Notes under the pieces: model-generated
What the model was told of the DNA's origin: nothing
Database searches by the model: none
The model's input: the letters and a program-made list of their open reading frames with translations, nothing else
Shown: piece after piece, positions 37,048-48,195 of the stretch
How the letters are laid out: the number at the start of each line of letters is the position of its first letter
Numbering within the stretch: the first letter of the stretch is position 1
Position numbers and translations under genes: made by a program
Origin: Diphasiastrum complanatum
Taxonomy: Eukaryota > Streptophyta > Lycopodiopsida > Lycopodiales > Lycopodiaceae
Direction: 5' to 3'
DNA length: 64,000 bases
Assembly: GCA_029204225.1 (NCBI GenBank)
Contig: CM055111.1
Coordinates: forward strand, 11,607,999 to 11,671,998

Positions 37048-37214
37048 GAGAGGGGGAGAGGGGGAGAGGGGGAGAGAGAGATAGGGTGTGATAGGGGGAG
37101 AGAGAGATTGGGTGTGTTTAGGGTTGAGAGAGAGGGGGAGGGAAGAGAGAGAGTGTGAGTGTGCGTTGAGGGTTTAGAAAAAGGAAGAGAGAGAGAGAGT
37201 TGTGTTTAGGGTTT

Positions 37215-37293
<79 letters not shown>
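37048..37293. repeat. GGGGGA-type purine repeat and (GA)n microsatellite with TTTAGGG motifs
   Basis: Runs of GAGGGGGA (37050-37105) and a GA run at 37221-37293, separated by sequence with TTTAGGGTTTAGGGTTGAGAG, three near-copies of which occur between 37115 and 37320. Confidence 0.9.
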
Positions 37294-37295
<2 letters not shown>

Positions 37296-38245
37296 GTGTG
37301 TTTAGAGTTTAGGGCTAAGGACAGAGAAGATATAGCAAATGGTAGAATGTAAACATTGCATGTCAGTGCATGGGAAGCATTGAAGCTCCCAGTTGTGTAG
37401 CATTCGAAGAACTGCCATCGCCTGGTAGCTCTCAAGGGTTCTACAACACCAACAACCGAATGAATATCTTTGTATATAAAGCTTCAAAAGTTGGAAGCGT
37501 CAAAATTAACATTGTTAGAATCATGCGCCTCTATCCTGCAAACAGAATTCAGTGAGCACTGATCATAGCCTTAGTATAAGATCTAAGGCAACCTAATCTC
37601 CCCCCTCCTCATTTTCACCAAACCTGACTTATCTACAAAACCCTCGGCATCTTCTCTCTCTCTCTCTCTCATATATATAAAATGGGGGATGACCGTCTCC
37701 CCCCCCCCCCCCTTTCGTACCCCAACAATCTTTTTTGTCCACCCTCCTTCCTTTCACTTTCCCTCCCCTTTGACTTCATACATTTAATATAACTTATAGT
37801 GTTGTTTTATAACATAACTTTGATATGTGAAAAAAGCATTTCAACTCTAAAAGCTTACCCTAACCTTGTTTTTCCCATGCCGCGCCTCTCTTTTGCCTTC
37901 TAAAATGTCATATAAAACCCCCTCTGAAACGTCTCTACACCCCCTTTCTATATCCTTCAAACCCCGCTCCAATCACCACTCTTGCTCTCCCAAACCCTAA
38001 TTCTTAACACACCTCTAGCCTTACCTGTACTCTAAACCTTAAACCTAACCCTATTTTTCCCTCCTTTTTCACCCCCTAAAGTCTATGTTACGTTTTCCAA
38101 AGAATGTTCCTAGCTCTCCCCCAACCTCGGTTCCAAATGTTTCTAGCTCTCCCCCAACCTCGGTTCTATCTCCACACCCCGAATCTCATAAACCATTAAG
38201 GCACTCCTAACCCCCTCAAATAATGTGCGTGCGTGCATGTGCTTG
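37294..38245. other. Pyrimidine-rich intergenic stretch
   Basis: C/T-rich, with a C run near 37700-37712 and a tandem pair TAGCTCTCCCCCAACCTCGG (about 38111 and 38144). No coding signal. Confidence 0.45.
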
Positions 38246-38247
38246 CC

Positions 38248-38292
38248 CTAATGGCTTTCTTCTAGCATGAAGGACGTTTTCAGGCAACGACG
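38248..38292 (+). repeat. Short fragment of the 360-bp repeat
   Basis: CCCTAATGGC....AGCATGAAGGACGTTTTCAGG matches the inner part of the units at 6240-7600. Only about 45 bp are recognisable, so it is an isolated fragment. Confidence 0.55.
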
Positions 38293-38395
38293 CCATCACA
38301 AAAACCTCTCGTATGTACACCAATTGAACTAAAAAAACATAATGCAACAACAAATTTATATTCAAAAACCGGTATCATAAAATCTTTGATATATA

Positions 38396-38887
38396 CATAG
38401 AATTTGAGAACCGTGGATGGTTCACCATGGTTCTCAGAACTGTACAGTGAACCGTACGATTCACCAAAAATTTAAGGCTGAACCGTGGTGAACCGTGCAA
38501 TTAATTTTTTTTTTTCGTTTCCCACCCCCAAAAATAGCCCAAAAATATGCAAAAAACAGGCCAAAAAATTCTGTGAAATCATTTGAATTTGTGAAATCTG
38601 TGTAAAGTAAAAAATCTGTGAAATCTTTGAAATCATCTGTGAAATCATTTGAATCTGTGAAATCTGTGTAATGCCAAAAATCTGTGAAATTTGAGTACCA
38701 TTTGTGAAATCTGTGAAATGAGGACCAAAAATGCCTTGGGAGGGGTTTTGGGGGGAAAATGGAAATTAATCTATTAACTAATTAATTGATTAATTTATTA
38801 GAGGAACCGTACCACGGTTCATGAACCGTGGTACGGTTCACCCCACGGTTCTCAGGACCCACGGTTCTGAGAACCGTGGGTTCTATG
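38396..38887. mobile_element. Non-autonomous hAT-type inverted-repeat element, 492 bp (copy A) with perfect 8-bp target duplication
   Basis: Starts CATAGAATTTGAGAACCGTG and ends with the inverted CATAGAA (TTCTATG). Flanked by GATATATA on both sides (38388-38395 and 38888-38895), an 8-bp target site duplication as made by hAT elements. Interior: palindromic GAACCGT/ACGGTTC blocks at both ends, plus tandem CTGTGAAATC phrases (about 38570-38720) that are absent from copy B at 29764. No coding capacity. Confidence 0.9.
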
Positions 38888-39106
38888 GATATATATAATG
38901 TGGGGGGGACATAATGCCTCCCCCAAAATAAAAATAAAATTATATGCTTTATTTAATTTTAGTTTTATTTTCGTGCCTCAGAGAGAGACCCTGAGATATT
39001 TCAACCCTTGAAAGTACATTGCACATTATAAAAGAGAGAAATATATGTCTCCCGTTTACTTCAAACAATTATGTACCTTAGTTTTGTATCCAAAGCGAAA
39101 TTCATT

Positions 39107-39114
39107 GTTACACA
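39107..39114. repeat. 8-bp target site duplication, left copy (GTTACACA)
   Basis: Identical to 44247-44254; the pair borders the hAT element exactly at its inverted CATAGTTGCA ends. Confidence 0.95.
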
Positions 39115-42100
39115 CATAGTTGCACCGCGATTCGCGAATTGCGATTCAAAATCGCGATCAGAATCGCGATCCCGATTCGCGATTCGGGATTTTCCCAGAA
39201 TCGTGTAGAATCGAATTTTTTTTTTTTTTTTGAAATTTTTTTGTGCAATATGGGTATCAGATGAAAGCTCTGATCGAGGGGAGTATGATTGTGTAGTTTG
39301 CCGACTGTTTCAGGTGCAGGATGGTCCCTTTACACTAAAGCTGCATCCCATATAAAAAAAAGTGAACACATTGGGGCATTCCTAGTGAACATAGCAGGAA
39401 TCTCCCTTTCTCTGATTCTCCCTCTCTCTATCTCTCTCTGATCACGATTCACAACAAAAGGAACTAAAACCATGCTGAACAAAAACCTAGCTGAATCATT
39501 CTGAACTTTAGCCTTAAATGAAACAATTTTTGACAAAACAACCATACTTACTCTCTCTCTCTCTCTCTCTAACCATAAATCATAAACCATAAAACCGAAG
39601 TTACTGAACTAAAACCACAAAGAACAATACTGAATCACGACAATGCTGTGAATAGGATCATCATAATATATAATATCGGGCCACATGGCACCAAAAAGGG
39701 GTACAATGATGTTCCATGAACGTAATGAAAACTATATAACTAAGGCTCGTCAGAGTCATGGTAGGATAAATCATCCGAATCTGTGGACTGCAGATCCCAT
39801 GGGTCCGCAGATGAATCGGAACTGGAGGGAGCCATATGTCGTGGTGTGGCCCTGGCTCTGCTGCGTGCTCTGGATCCCTGCTGCGTGCCCTGGCTCTCTG
39901 GACCACCCCCCTCTCCCTGCCTCTACCTCTGCCTCTGCCTCTGCCTCTGCCTCTCTCCCCTCCTCTGGCCCCCATCTGCCTGCCCCCAGCCCTGTGTCTA
40001 CTCCGTCGTGCCTGTGTGTCAGGTGGCCGTAACCCTACGCCCTGGGATGGCCCTACCCACTGTGATGATGCCTAGCCGACGACTGCCTGTGATGCTCCAC
40101 TCCTGTCTACAAAAAGAGTACTCAGCCCCCCCCTCCTAGAACCTCTAGGTCTCCCCCTAGGCCTACGTGCAGGAATGGCTGGCTCCTCCTCTGTCTCTGC
40201 ATCAGGGTCCACTAGCAGGTCAGCCAGGTCATCCCCCTGTGCCTCCGCCCACATCTCCTCGTCCTCCTCTGTGTCTCCCTCAACCCACTCCTCCTCCTCC
40301 ACATAGTGTGCCCCGAGCATCTCTCCACCCTTCGAGACCTCGTCATCTCCCTCCTCAGCCCTCTCCCTCTGCCTCTCTGTCCTCCTCTGCCGCCGTAAAG
40401 CCCGTGCGTCAGCCTGTGCCTGTCTGTAGAGCTCTCTATGGATCTCATCATCCATCTCCTCCTGTGTGGGTGGTGCCCGAGGAGCAGCAGCTATCGAATC
40501 CACCAAGCAAGTGTCAGGGTCCACCTGCAACCAAAAACAATACATTGTTGTTAGGCAGGTATTGTGCAACTCACTGCATATTTTGAAAGCAAATCAATTC
40601 ACCAAAGCATACCAAGAAAAAAGGGGTGATGATGTGACTCACCTCGAGCATCTGACCCTCTCCTCGTGTGCGCCTCAGCATACGGCCGTTGGTGTTCACA
40701 AACACCAACCGCCTACACTGCTCGATGGACAACCTGTTCCTCTTCTGCGTGTGATACAAGGCCCAGGTCCTCCAATTCCGCTCACAAGCTCCTGCAGAAC
40801 AGTCCTGTGCAAGGACTCTCTCAGCCAATCGCCTCAGGTCACCTGTGCTGCGCCCGTGGATGCACCACCATGTAACGGGCCTCAGCTGATCCTCCCTCCG
40901 CCGACTCTGCCCTCCATCGAAAGGAAACTGGAAGCGCTCAAATGCGAGCAGCTGGCTTGCAATGTTGGCCAGCATCGGACCTATTGGCAAAAGGAAAAAC
41001 ATGGCACATGTAAGACCCCTCAAATTCAGACACTACCAATGAGTACAATACTGTAGTAACATTGCTACCAAATGATTTCTCACACGTACCTGGTCCGGGC
41101 CATACGCACTCCGTGTACTCCACCCATCCCCGGTGCAGCTCCGAATCGTCCCTCTCTCGTGTAGAGCGCCACAAGGGGTGTAACATGTGGGCTACGGCGT
41201 GGATGGGTCGGTGGAAGTAGTCCCATCTGGCCTCCCAGATGCGTGAGATCTCGCGCCTCCTGCAGCAGACAAATTACAACAATCACTAAACCATAGCATA
41301 AAAGAAACGCATCAGACTCGAGTGAGAAACAACAAACTAGACACTGAAGAGTCATACCTATGCTCGTCCAAGGCTGACAACAGAATCCCCTCGCCGATGC
41401 GCTCCATGAACTCGTAAATGAGACCGAGGGTGCACCCCTCACGGTCTACCAGACGCAGCACTCTGTAAATGGGTAGTAGGATCCCACTAATCTCCTCAGC
41501 AGCTCTCCAGAACTCGTCGCCGTACACAGTGGACTGGAAAAATGCCGAATGGGGGAGGTCTGTAAAGTCCCGAAGGCCACGCTGGAAACCATCCGCCGCA
41601 ATGCATCCTTCACCACCACCAATCGCTCTAGCACCAAGAAGTAAAACGCAAAGCTTGTGGGTGCGGGCTTCTTCAGGTTTAGGTTGGAGAAGGTGCGGAA
41701 CAGGGCCAACACACGCCTCTTCCTGGTGACAAAAGTGACCAGGCGCATGGCCGTAGAAGTGATCTGCAACACAAACACCCAGTAAAAAAGTTTAGACAGT
41801 AGTTGAGACGTGGTTAGCAGTATCGAAGGAAGAAAGCATAGCAAATAGAACAAACTATACCTCTCTGATCCATGGAAGCGCACATAGGTCATGGATGAGC
41901 AAGTCTATGCAATGTGCAGCACAGGGTGTCCACACAATGCTGGGGTGCTCCCTCATCATAATCTCGCCCATCTGCTTGCAGTTCGAGGCATTGTCGGTGA
42001 CAACCTGAACCACGTGCTCATCTCCGATGTCAGCAATAACATCTCTAATGACCTCCCATATGAAATCGGCTGTGATGGCGTCACCACCTCGAGTGGCATC

Positions 42101-44246
42101 CACGCCACGTAGGAATACTGTGCCAAGCGGGCAAGAAACCAAGACATTGATGACGGATCGTCGACGAATGTCGGTCCATCCATCGCTCAGTATCGTGCAT
42201 CCATACCTGTCGCAAAACACCCATTAGCTACATGCAAAAATTACGGCACCAGTAAATCCTAAACACATGCAAAGAGATTACAAAGACAAGTTACTTACTG
42301 CTGCCAAGCTGAACGAATGGAACTCAACTCCCGCGTGATGGTCTCCTCCTCCTGACAAAGCAACCTGCCTCGTAGTGCCTCTCGCCTGGGAGGTGTCCAT
42401 GTAGCATCCACGGCCGCCATCTGTGCACAGAACTCCCTGAACACCCAAGTGTCAGCAACAGCAAAGGCAATGCCGCACTCGTAAAAGAACTGGCCACACA
42501 GTCGAGTGCAACGGGCCTGTTGCTCTCTCTGCTAGCCGCATCGATCAAGGGTCTGCTGCCTGGGCCTAACCCCTCTCTGCTGTGTATATGGTGCTCGTGG
42601 TCTGGCATGCGCAACGGATGGCTGATCTGTGGGTGTGTCACTCTCTCTGGCAACATCTGCCGAAGCATGTGGTGCATCTGCTGCCGAGGAGGAGGGTCGA
42701 GAAGCACCCGCTGCTGCTGAACCAACATGCTCATCTGATGGTCCTGCTGCTGCTGCGGATGGAACTGAAGGTGCTCTACTGGGCCTTGCACCTGAACCAT
42801 GCTCTGCCCGTGCTGTACTGGGCCCTGCAGCTGTACCATGCTCTGCCCGTGATGTACTGGGCCCTGCACCTGTACCATGCCCAACCCATGATGTACTACG
42901 CCCTGCAGCTATACCATGCCCTGCCCGTGATGTACTAGGCCCAATATCCATGGTAGGCCCTGCCTGTCTGCCTGTGAGCCCTCCTGCATGCCTAACTGTA
43001 GCTGCTCCTGCTGTCTGTCCCTGTCTAGAACCCTGTGATGCAGTACCGGGCCCGTACATGGTAGACAACCTCTGCAGATCCTCATCAGAAATCCTGGGGC
43101 AATCAGATATGCCCAATGTCCGCCCATCTGGCCCTCTGACCCGCAGCAAGTGAGCCCTAACCTTGGTGAGTGATCCCGTGAAGTGACCACCGCAATGCAA
43201 GCATCTCCATCTGCAGGTGCCTGAGCCATGGTGTGTGCCCACATCCCCGTCGGTAAGCTCAACCTCGGCCCAAAGGCCTCGGTCCCGCACTGGCATCATA
43301 TCAACACGACCCTAAACCTGCAAACAACAAATAATCAGGCAAACGTTCAGTAGAAAAAAAAAATACATTGCATTGAACAACATTACCGAGCTCAAATAGA
43401 GCTCAAAATACCAGAGCATACATCAGAACGATTCCAGTTCACACATTATATCAAGTGCCAAAGAAGAACATGAGATTAGGGCGTGGGATAGGATAATTTC
43501 TGTATGAGGGATAACAGGCGACTGACGTTAGCGTCGGAGTCCGTGCAGGCATACAGGAGTGCAGTGTGGGCCTAAACCGCGCCCCTAGCAGATGTTTGCA
43601 CGATGGTCCACGTCTAAACCCTAAAAAGTATGGAATCAGGGCATGAAAATTGAAATTTGTGATACGAACGTAGACGGGCGGAACGGAGGTCAGAGGAGTC
43701 TGTGCAAGCATGTGGAAATGCATTCTAGGCTCAGACATCACCTCACTCGGTTTCCAACAAGCCATTCTGTGGAAATGGCCAAAATACACAAGCATTTGGA
43801 ATGTGGTGTTCAAATCTCGCTAGGCGTGTCGTGACGGCTGAAACTGATGCTGTAAAAATCACTGTGGGCGTGAAGAAAGGTGGTCTAGAGCCAGACTACG
43901 CTCGATTTGGTTGCCTACAGCTCAATGTCAACAATTGCAAAAAATCAAGCCTACACTTACCAAATATCGAAATTTGGTCGTTTCGCTCTCCACGAAGCTC
44001 AGACCCACCCGGCACCGTGCACACCAACTCCGTATCGTCGAGTAGATGCCTGCCAAGTATTCACTTGCGAAGATTGGACGCCCACGGCTCTCAGAAAAAA
44101 AATTTGCCTCCTCCACTACTGGCGCGGTTCTGTGCGCGAGGAGGAGGCCGAAAATCGGGTTTTTGTTTTTTTTTTTTTTTTGCGATTCTGTCCACGATTC
44201 GCTGCAGCGAATCGCGATTCCCGAATCGCGATTCGTTGCAACTATG
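39115..44246 (-). mobile_element. hAT-superfamily transposon, nearly complete, 5,132 bp
   Basis: Ends are CATAGTTGCA (left) and its inverse TGCAACTATG (right). Inside both ends lie many AATCGCGATT/GCGATTCG palindromic motifs, probably subterminal transposase-binding repeats. An 8-bp target duplication GTTACACA borders both ends. The left end continues through a T run into CAATATGGGTATCA, a motif also present at 51894, 54546 and 56609. The only long gene is the transposase on the minus strand. Perfect ends and target duplication indicate fairly recent insertion, but the transposase has a stop and a frameshift. Confidence 0.93.
39740..43299 (-). pseudogene. hAT transposase, multi-exon, with one TAG and one frameshift
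   Basis: Exons inferred from GT/AG and continuous homology on the minus strand: 43299-42299, 42206-41861, 41763-41358, 41259-41090, 40980-40643 and 40524-40072 or further. Exon 1 begins MMPVRDRG and carries a BED-type zinc finger (WRCLHCGGHFTGS...VRAHLL), followed by an Ala/Ser/Gly-rich linker with repeated AGPSTSRAEHG-like phrases. A TAG at 42532-42534 interrupts it. Exon 2 is DUF659-like, with the first catalytic Asp in CTILSDGWTDI and the second in VVTDNASNC. Exon 3 is shifted near 41563, where the second copy (at 54200) has one more G. Exon 5 is the hAT dimerisation region, with Glu in CERNW and KRNRL. The last exon is acidic and ends in an AT-hook-like ARRPRGRPRGSRR. A Ser/Asp tail ending at 39740 lies in another frame and may be a shifted C-terminus. 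The combination BED, DUF659, hAT-C is usual for plant hATs. Confidence 0.85.
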
Positions 44247-44254
44247 GTTACACA
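44247..44254. repeat. 8-bp target site duplication, right copy (GTTACACA)
   Basis: Partner of 39107-39114, directly after the terminal CAACTATG of the hAT element. Confidence 0.95.
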
Positions 44255-45148
44255 TATCAACAACTTAGACTTCCACTCATGCAAAAATGCGTAGCGCATG
44301 TAGCATTTGGATCTGGCAATATACTGTTACATATTTGCAATTATGTGAAGACTTGGGACATCCTCGAAAATGTTTCTCGAGCATGTGTCCGTGACGGATC
44401 CCTCGCTACTTTTGATGTCAGGTGCTTCGAATATCTCACAATAATAATAATAAACATAACAGTGAATCAATTTACCATCATTTTGGAAAAGTCTGCCTGG
44501 CAATATAAAAAAGCAGACTGGTTTTAAAAAAAAGCCTTCTAAAAAGTAGTCGACGTGTTTTAAACCTACCAATTTTTCTGAGAAAAGAAGGATTTGGAAT
44601 TTATAATGCCCCTTTAACTTATGAAAATGCTGATTCACTTTAGGAATAGTATGCTCCTGGCATATCTGTCGAAAATGAGTTTCCCGAATAGTGTAATGTT
44701 GCAATAAGCGCAGATAAAGCAGTTCTTCCTTCCTTATCATCAACACTGGCATCCCCGCAGCCGATTCTCATGAATTAGCGGAGGGTCCGCCCAACAAAAG
44801 AGGCTGCTACTGCAAGTCTGCTTTGCGTGTTCCACATTAATTCGGAAACAATACTAACGAATCACCTGAATCACCAAAAACAGAAGTTTAGAGTATTATT
44901 CTCGTGGACTGAACATGGGCCTCAGTCAGGCCTAGACAGACTTGCATGTATTGCATTAATGCGGAAGCAATACTAATGAACAAAAACAGAAGTTTACAAT
45001 ATTATTCTCGTGAACTGAAGCATGGGCCTCAATCAAGCCTAGACCTTGTTTTTTTGTGTTGCTATTAATGCCTATCCATAAGAATGCAATCTTGTGTTAG
45101 CTGCAAAACACAAAAGCAAGAGTTCTTGTAATTGTATGCAATGATTAG
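44255..45148. other. Intergenic stretch with a 119-bp tandem duplication
   Basis: About 44835-44945 and 44954-45048 are two copies sharing CATTAAT.CGGAA.CAATACTAA, AAAACAGAAGTTTA and TATTATTCTCGTG.ACTGAA. No gene. The 141-residue frame 44327-44752 (-) has no recognisable domain. Confidence 0.55.
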
Positions 45149-45512
45149 TGTCATGCCCATGACTGGTCTCGGGTAGCGTGTCCACGCTAGGGACCGGTAG
45201 ACTAACAACTCGTAAGTTAATTGTGACTATACGGGAATTGGGGCCCTTATGTGTACATGGTCATAATTAATGGTTGTAGGCCTAAACCCATGGTGGTGGA
45301 GTTGGTATGGGTCTATCAGTGAGTCATTAGGGATCTGGATGACGTGGCCTAGATAGGCTGCAGAGGTGTCCAGTGAGGTGTCATAGTGCACTACTAGTGG
45401 TGCATGGGCCTTGGAGGGTATAAGTATACCTGCTGGGCTCTCACTAGTGTATGCTTGATTTTGTGATTAGTAGCTACATGCTGCTGGTGTGACTCCTCTT
45501 TCCATGACTCTG
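45149..45512 (+). repeat. 5' LTR of a chromovirus-type Ty3/gypsy element (364 bp visible)
   Basis: Begins TGTCATGCCCATGACTGGTC. Aligns without gaps to 47832-48195 with about 10 mismatches counted by eye (about 97% identity). Contains a TATA-like GGTATAAGTATACC. The match stops at 45512, where inverted internal sequence begins, so its own end appears lost. Confidence 0.9.
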
Positions 45513-45740
45513 TTGATCCATAGTTCTAAATTGGAGACTTTGACATCCCAAATCTCAGTGTCCGACCCTGAGGCAAGACGGACCACGTAACGGTGATCAC
45601 TGGCCATGGTGGGCACTCGGAGCTTCTGCACAAGTCAAGCATTCAAAAAATTGTGAGTACTACCTGAATCAAATAGCACATTCACGTCTTTCCCTAAACC
45701 GGTGCGTGAACTTAAGTCGTTCTTAGGTTTCACTGTGTTT
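45513..45740 (-). pseudogene. Inverted retropepsin (aspartic protease) fragment of the gypsy element
   Basis: On the minus strand, opposite to the rest of the element, this segment reads VLFDSGSTHNFLNA, with the catalytic D-S/T-G motif of retroviral-type proteases. It continues through a stop into LRVPTMASDHRYVVRLASGS, the expected downstream strand region. It lies between the 5' LTR and the RNase H-side coding part. An internal piece was therefore inverted and gag plus most of RT removed. Confidence 0.8.
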
Positions 45741-47803
45741 TTCCGTAGATTTGCAGAGTAGTACTCAAAGATTGCTGCGCCTCTCAACAATATTTTGAAA
45801 GGAGTGAAAAACCGCAAAGGTAGGCCAAGTCCTCCCATCAGATGCAATGAGAAATTAGATGAGAGTTTTCACAAACTCAAGCTTCTAATTGCCTCAGCTC
45901 CAGTTTTGAGAATAGCGGATCCAGATTTGCCGTTCGTCATTAACATTGACGCGAGTGATACGACTATTGGAGCTGTTCTCTTACACAAGGGTCAGCCCGT
46001 TGCCTTTGAGAGTAAGAAACTAACCGATGCGCAGGTCAAGTACACCACTCAGGAAAAAGAGCTTTTTGCGGTGATCCATGCTTTGAAATCATGGAGGCAT
46101 TACCTGTATGGTAATAAATTCGTGGTTAATACAGATCATCAACCTTTAAAGTATTTCTGTAATCAGAATGATTTGCGAGGTCGTAAGGCCAGATGGGCAA
46201 AACTCATGCAAGAATTTGACTTTGAAGTGCGGTATATCAAGGGCTCATCTAATTAGGTGGCTAATGCACTTAGTCGAATTGGTGAAGTGAACGAACTTTC
46301 CTTCACTAAGATCAGTACAGACTTTTATCTCTCCCTGAGATATCTTTATGAGAAAGACCCACATTTTGGACCAATCTGGAATAGGGTTCTAGCAGTTTCA
46401 TCAAGCGGGACTGATGATCATGGTGATCAGTCTGGAGGGAAGGATATAAAGGGTACTGATGACTTCTTCATCCGAAATGGACTATTGTTCAGGAAAGGGA
46501 AGGTTTGTGTGCCTGATGTGGATGTTGTTAAGAATAAAATTCTTTATGAATGTCATGACTAACCATGCGCAGGACATCTCGACATACATCGTACATTGGA
46601 TTTGGTACGAAGGGATTTTTATTGGCCAAAACTCAAGCCCTTTGTAGAATCTTATGTGGTCAAGTGTGACCAATGCCAGTTGAATAAAGCTGAACGCCAT
46701 AAGGCTGGTGGTTTGTTGCATCCATTGGATATCCCTGATAAGAGATGAGATAGTATTTCCATGGATTAGTGGTTGGGTTACCGCGGACGAATAAACAACA
46801 TGATGCAATTTGGGTTGTGGTCGACTGTCTTACCAAATTGGCTACGTTTATTCCGGTAAAGACCACCGCGAAGGCTTCTGATTTAGCTCAGATATTTGTA
46901 GAGCGTCTGTTTAGGCTTTATGGATTACCAAGTGATATTGTGAGCGATCGCGATCCAAAGTTCACCGGTCACGTTTGGTCGGCCGTGTTTGCTAAACTAG
47001 AGACGACATTAAGCTTGGGTTCTTCTGAGCATCCTGAGACGGATGGACAAAAAGAAAGAACAAATCAGACGATGGAACAAATGCTTCGGGCATATGTTTC
47101 CAGACGACAATCTGATTGGGAAAAGTACCTTTCATTGATTGAGTTTGCCTATAATAGTAGTAAGCATTCGGCTACCGGTTATGGCCCGTTTATGCTTATG
47201 TACGGTTTTGAGCCTAGGTCTCCTATCGCGGTTGAAACTTGGACGATCAAGTTTCAGAAAGTAGCGGATTTTCTACACGATATGTAGGAAATGCTACGGA
47301 TTGCACGTGAAAATGTCTAGAGTGCCCAGGATAGGGACAAACATTATGCAAATTTGAAAAGATTACCGAGAGACTTCCATGTGGGAGATTGGGTATATTT
47401 GAGAATCCCGAAGGATTCGAGTGTAATGCGTACCGGCAAGCATTATAAGTTGTCCCCTAGATATAGAGGACCGTTTAAGATCTTGAAGAAGATCGGATCC
47501 TTAGCTTACCAATTGGAACTCCCGGAAGGATCGCAAATGCATCCCGTATTTCACGTAAGTCATCTCAAAAAGAGTCTTCGTGAAGGAGAGCATCATGGAT
47601 CTGGAGATCAGTTGGACCTGTTGGATGAATCATCGGGTGTATCTCGTCTTGAACCCGAAAAGATCTTGGATACAAGAACTAAACGATTGAGGAATTGTAT
47701 AGTTACCGAGCATCTGGTTCGATGGAGGGGATGTACGGACGATGACGATTCCTGGGAACAAGAAGGAAGTTTAAGGAGAAACTTTCCCAGTTTTAAGTTC
47801 TGA
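45741..47803 (+). pseudogene. Ty3/gypsy (chromovirus) polyprotein remainder: RNase H, integrase, chromodomain
   Basis: Reads in order: end of RT with a stop (YSKIAAPL); RNase H (45795-46256) with NIDASDTTIGAVL, KELFAVIHAL and NTDHQPL; the stop TAG at 46254-46256, just before VANALSRI. Then an integrase zinc-binding part (KCDQCQLNKAERHKAG) and the integrase core (46769-47287) with WVVVDCLTK, IVSDRDPKF and the Glu in GQKERTNQ. Last, the C-terminal domain and a chromodomain (47354-47803: ILDTRTKRLRN...LVRWRG...DSWE). Stops also at 46560-46562, 46746-46748, 47285-47287 and 47318-47320, and a frameshift near 46765. The chromodomain assigns it to chromoviruses, which often target heterochromatin. 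gag and RT are missing, so it could move only with help, if at all. Confidence 0.9.
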
Positions 47804-47818
47804 GGACAAAACTTGAAT

Positions 47819-47831
47819 AAAGGGGGAAGAA
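47819..47831 (+). other. Polypurine tract of the gypsy element
   Basis: AAAGGGGGAAGAA-type purine run immediately before the 3' LTR (TGTCATG at 47832), the usual site for plus-strand DNA priming. Confidence 0.75.
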
Positions 47832-48195
47832 TGTCATGCCCATGACTGGTCTCGGGTAGCGTGTCCACGCTAGGGACCGGTAGACCAACAACCCGTAAGT
47901 TAATTGTGACTATAAGGGAATTGGGGCCCTTATGAGTACATGGTCATAATTAATGGTTGTAGGCCTAAACACATGGTGGTGGTGTTGGTATGGGTCTATC
48001 AGTGAGTCATTAGGGATCTGGATGACATGGCCCAGATAGGCTGCAGAGGTGTCCAGTGAGGTGTCACAGTGCACTACTAGTGGTGCATGGGCCTTGGAGG
48101 GTATAAGTATACCTGCTGGGCTCTCACTAGTGTATGCTTGATTTTGTGATTAGTAGCTACATGCTGTTGGTGTGACTCCTCTTTCCATGACTCTG
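47832..48195 (+). repeat. 3' LTR of the chromovirus-type element (364 bp matching part)
   Basis: Pairs with 45149-45512. The sequence continues with GATTGGGGGCTAGATCC, which may be the true LTR end or flank; it is absent after the 5' copy because that side is rearranged. No 5-bp target duplication could be confirmed. Confidence 0.88.

Noticed and set aside
39685-41056. Long plus-strand Pro/Ser/Cys-rich frames (also 52348-53530 and 42520-43153)
   Set aside because: They lie opposite the hAT transposase exons, whose minus-strand frames have family motifs and splice sites; the plus frames are their antisense.
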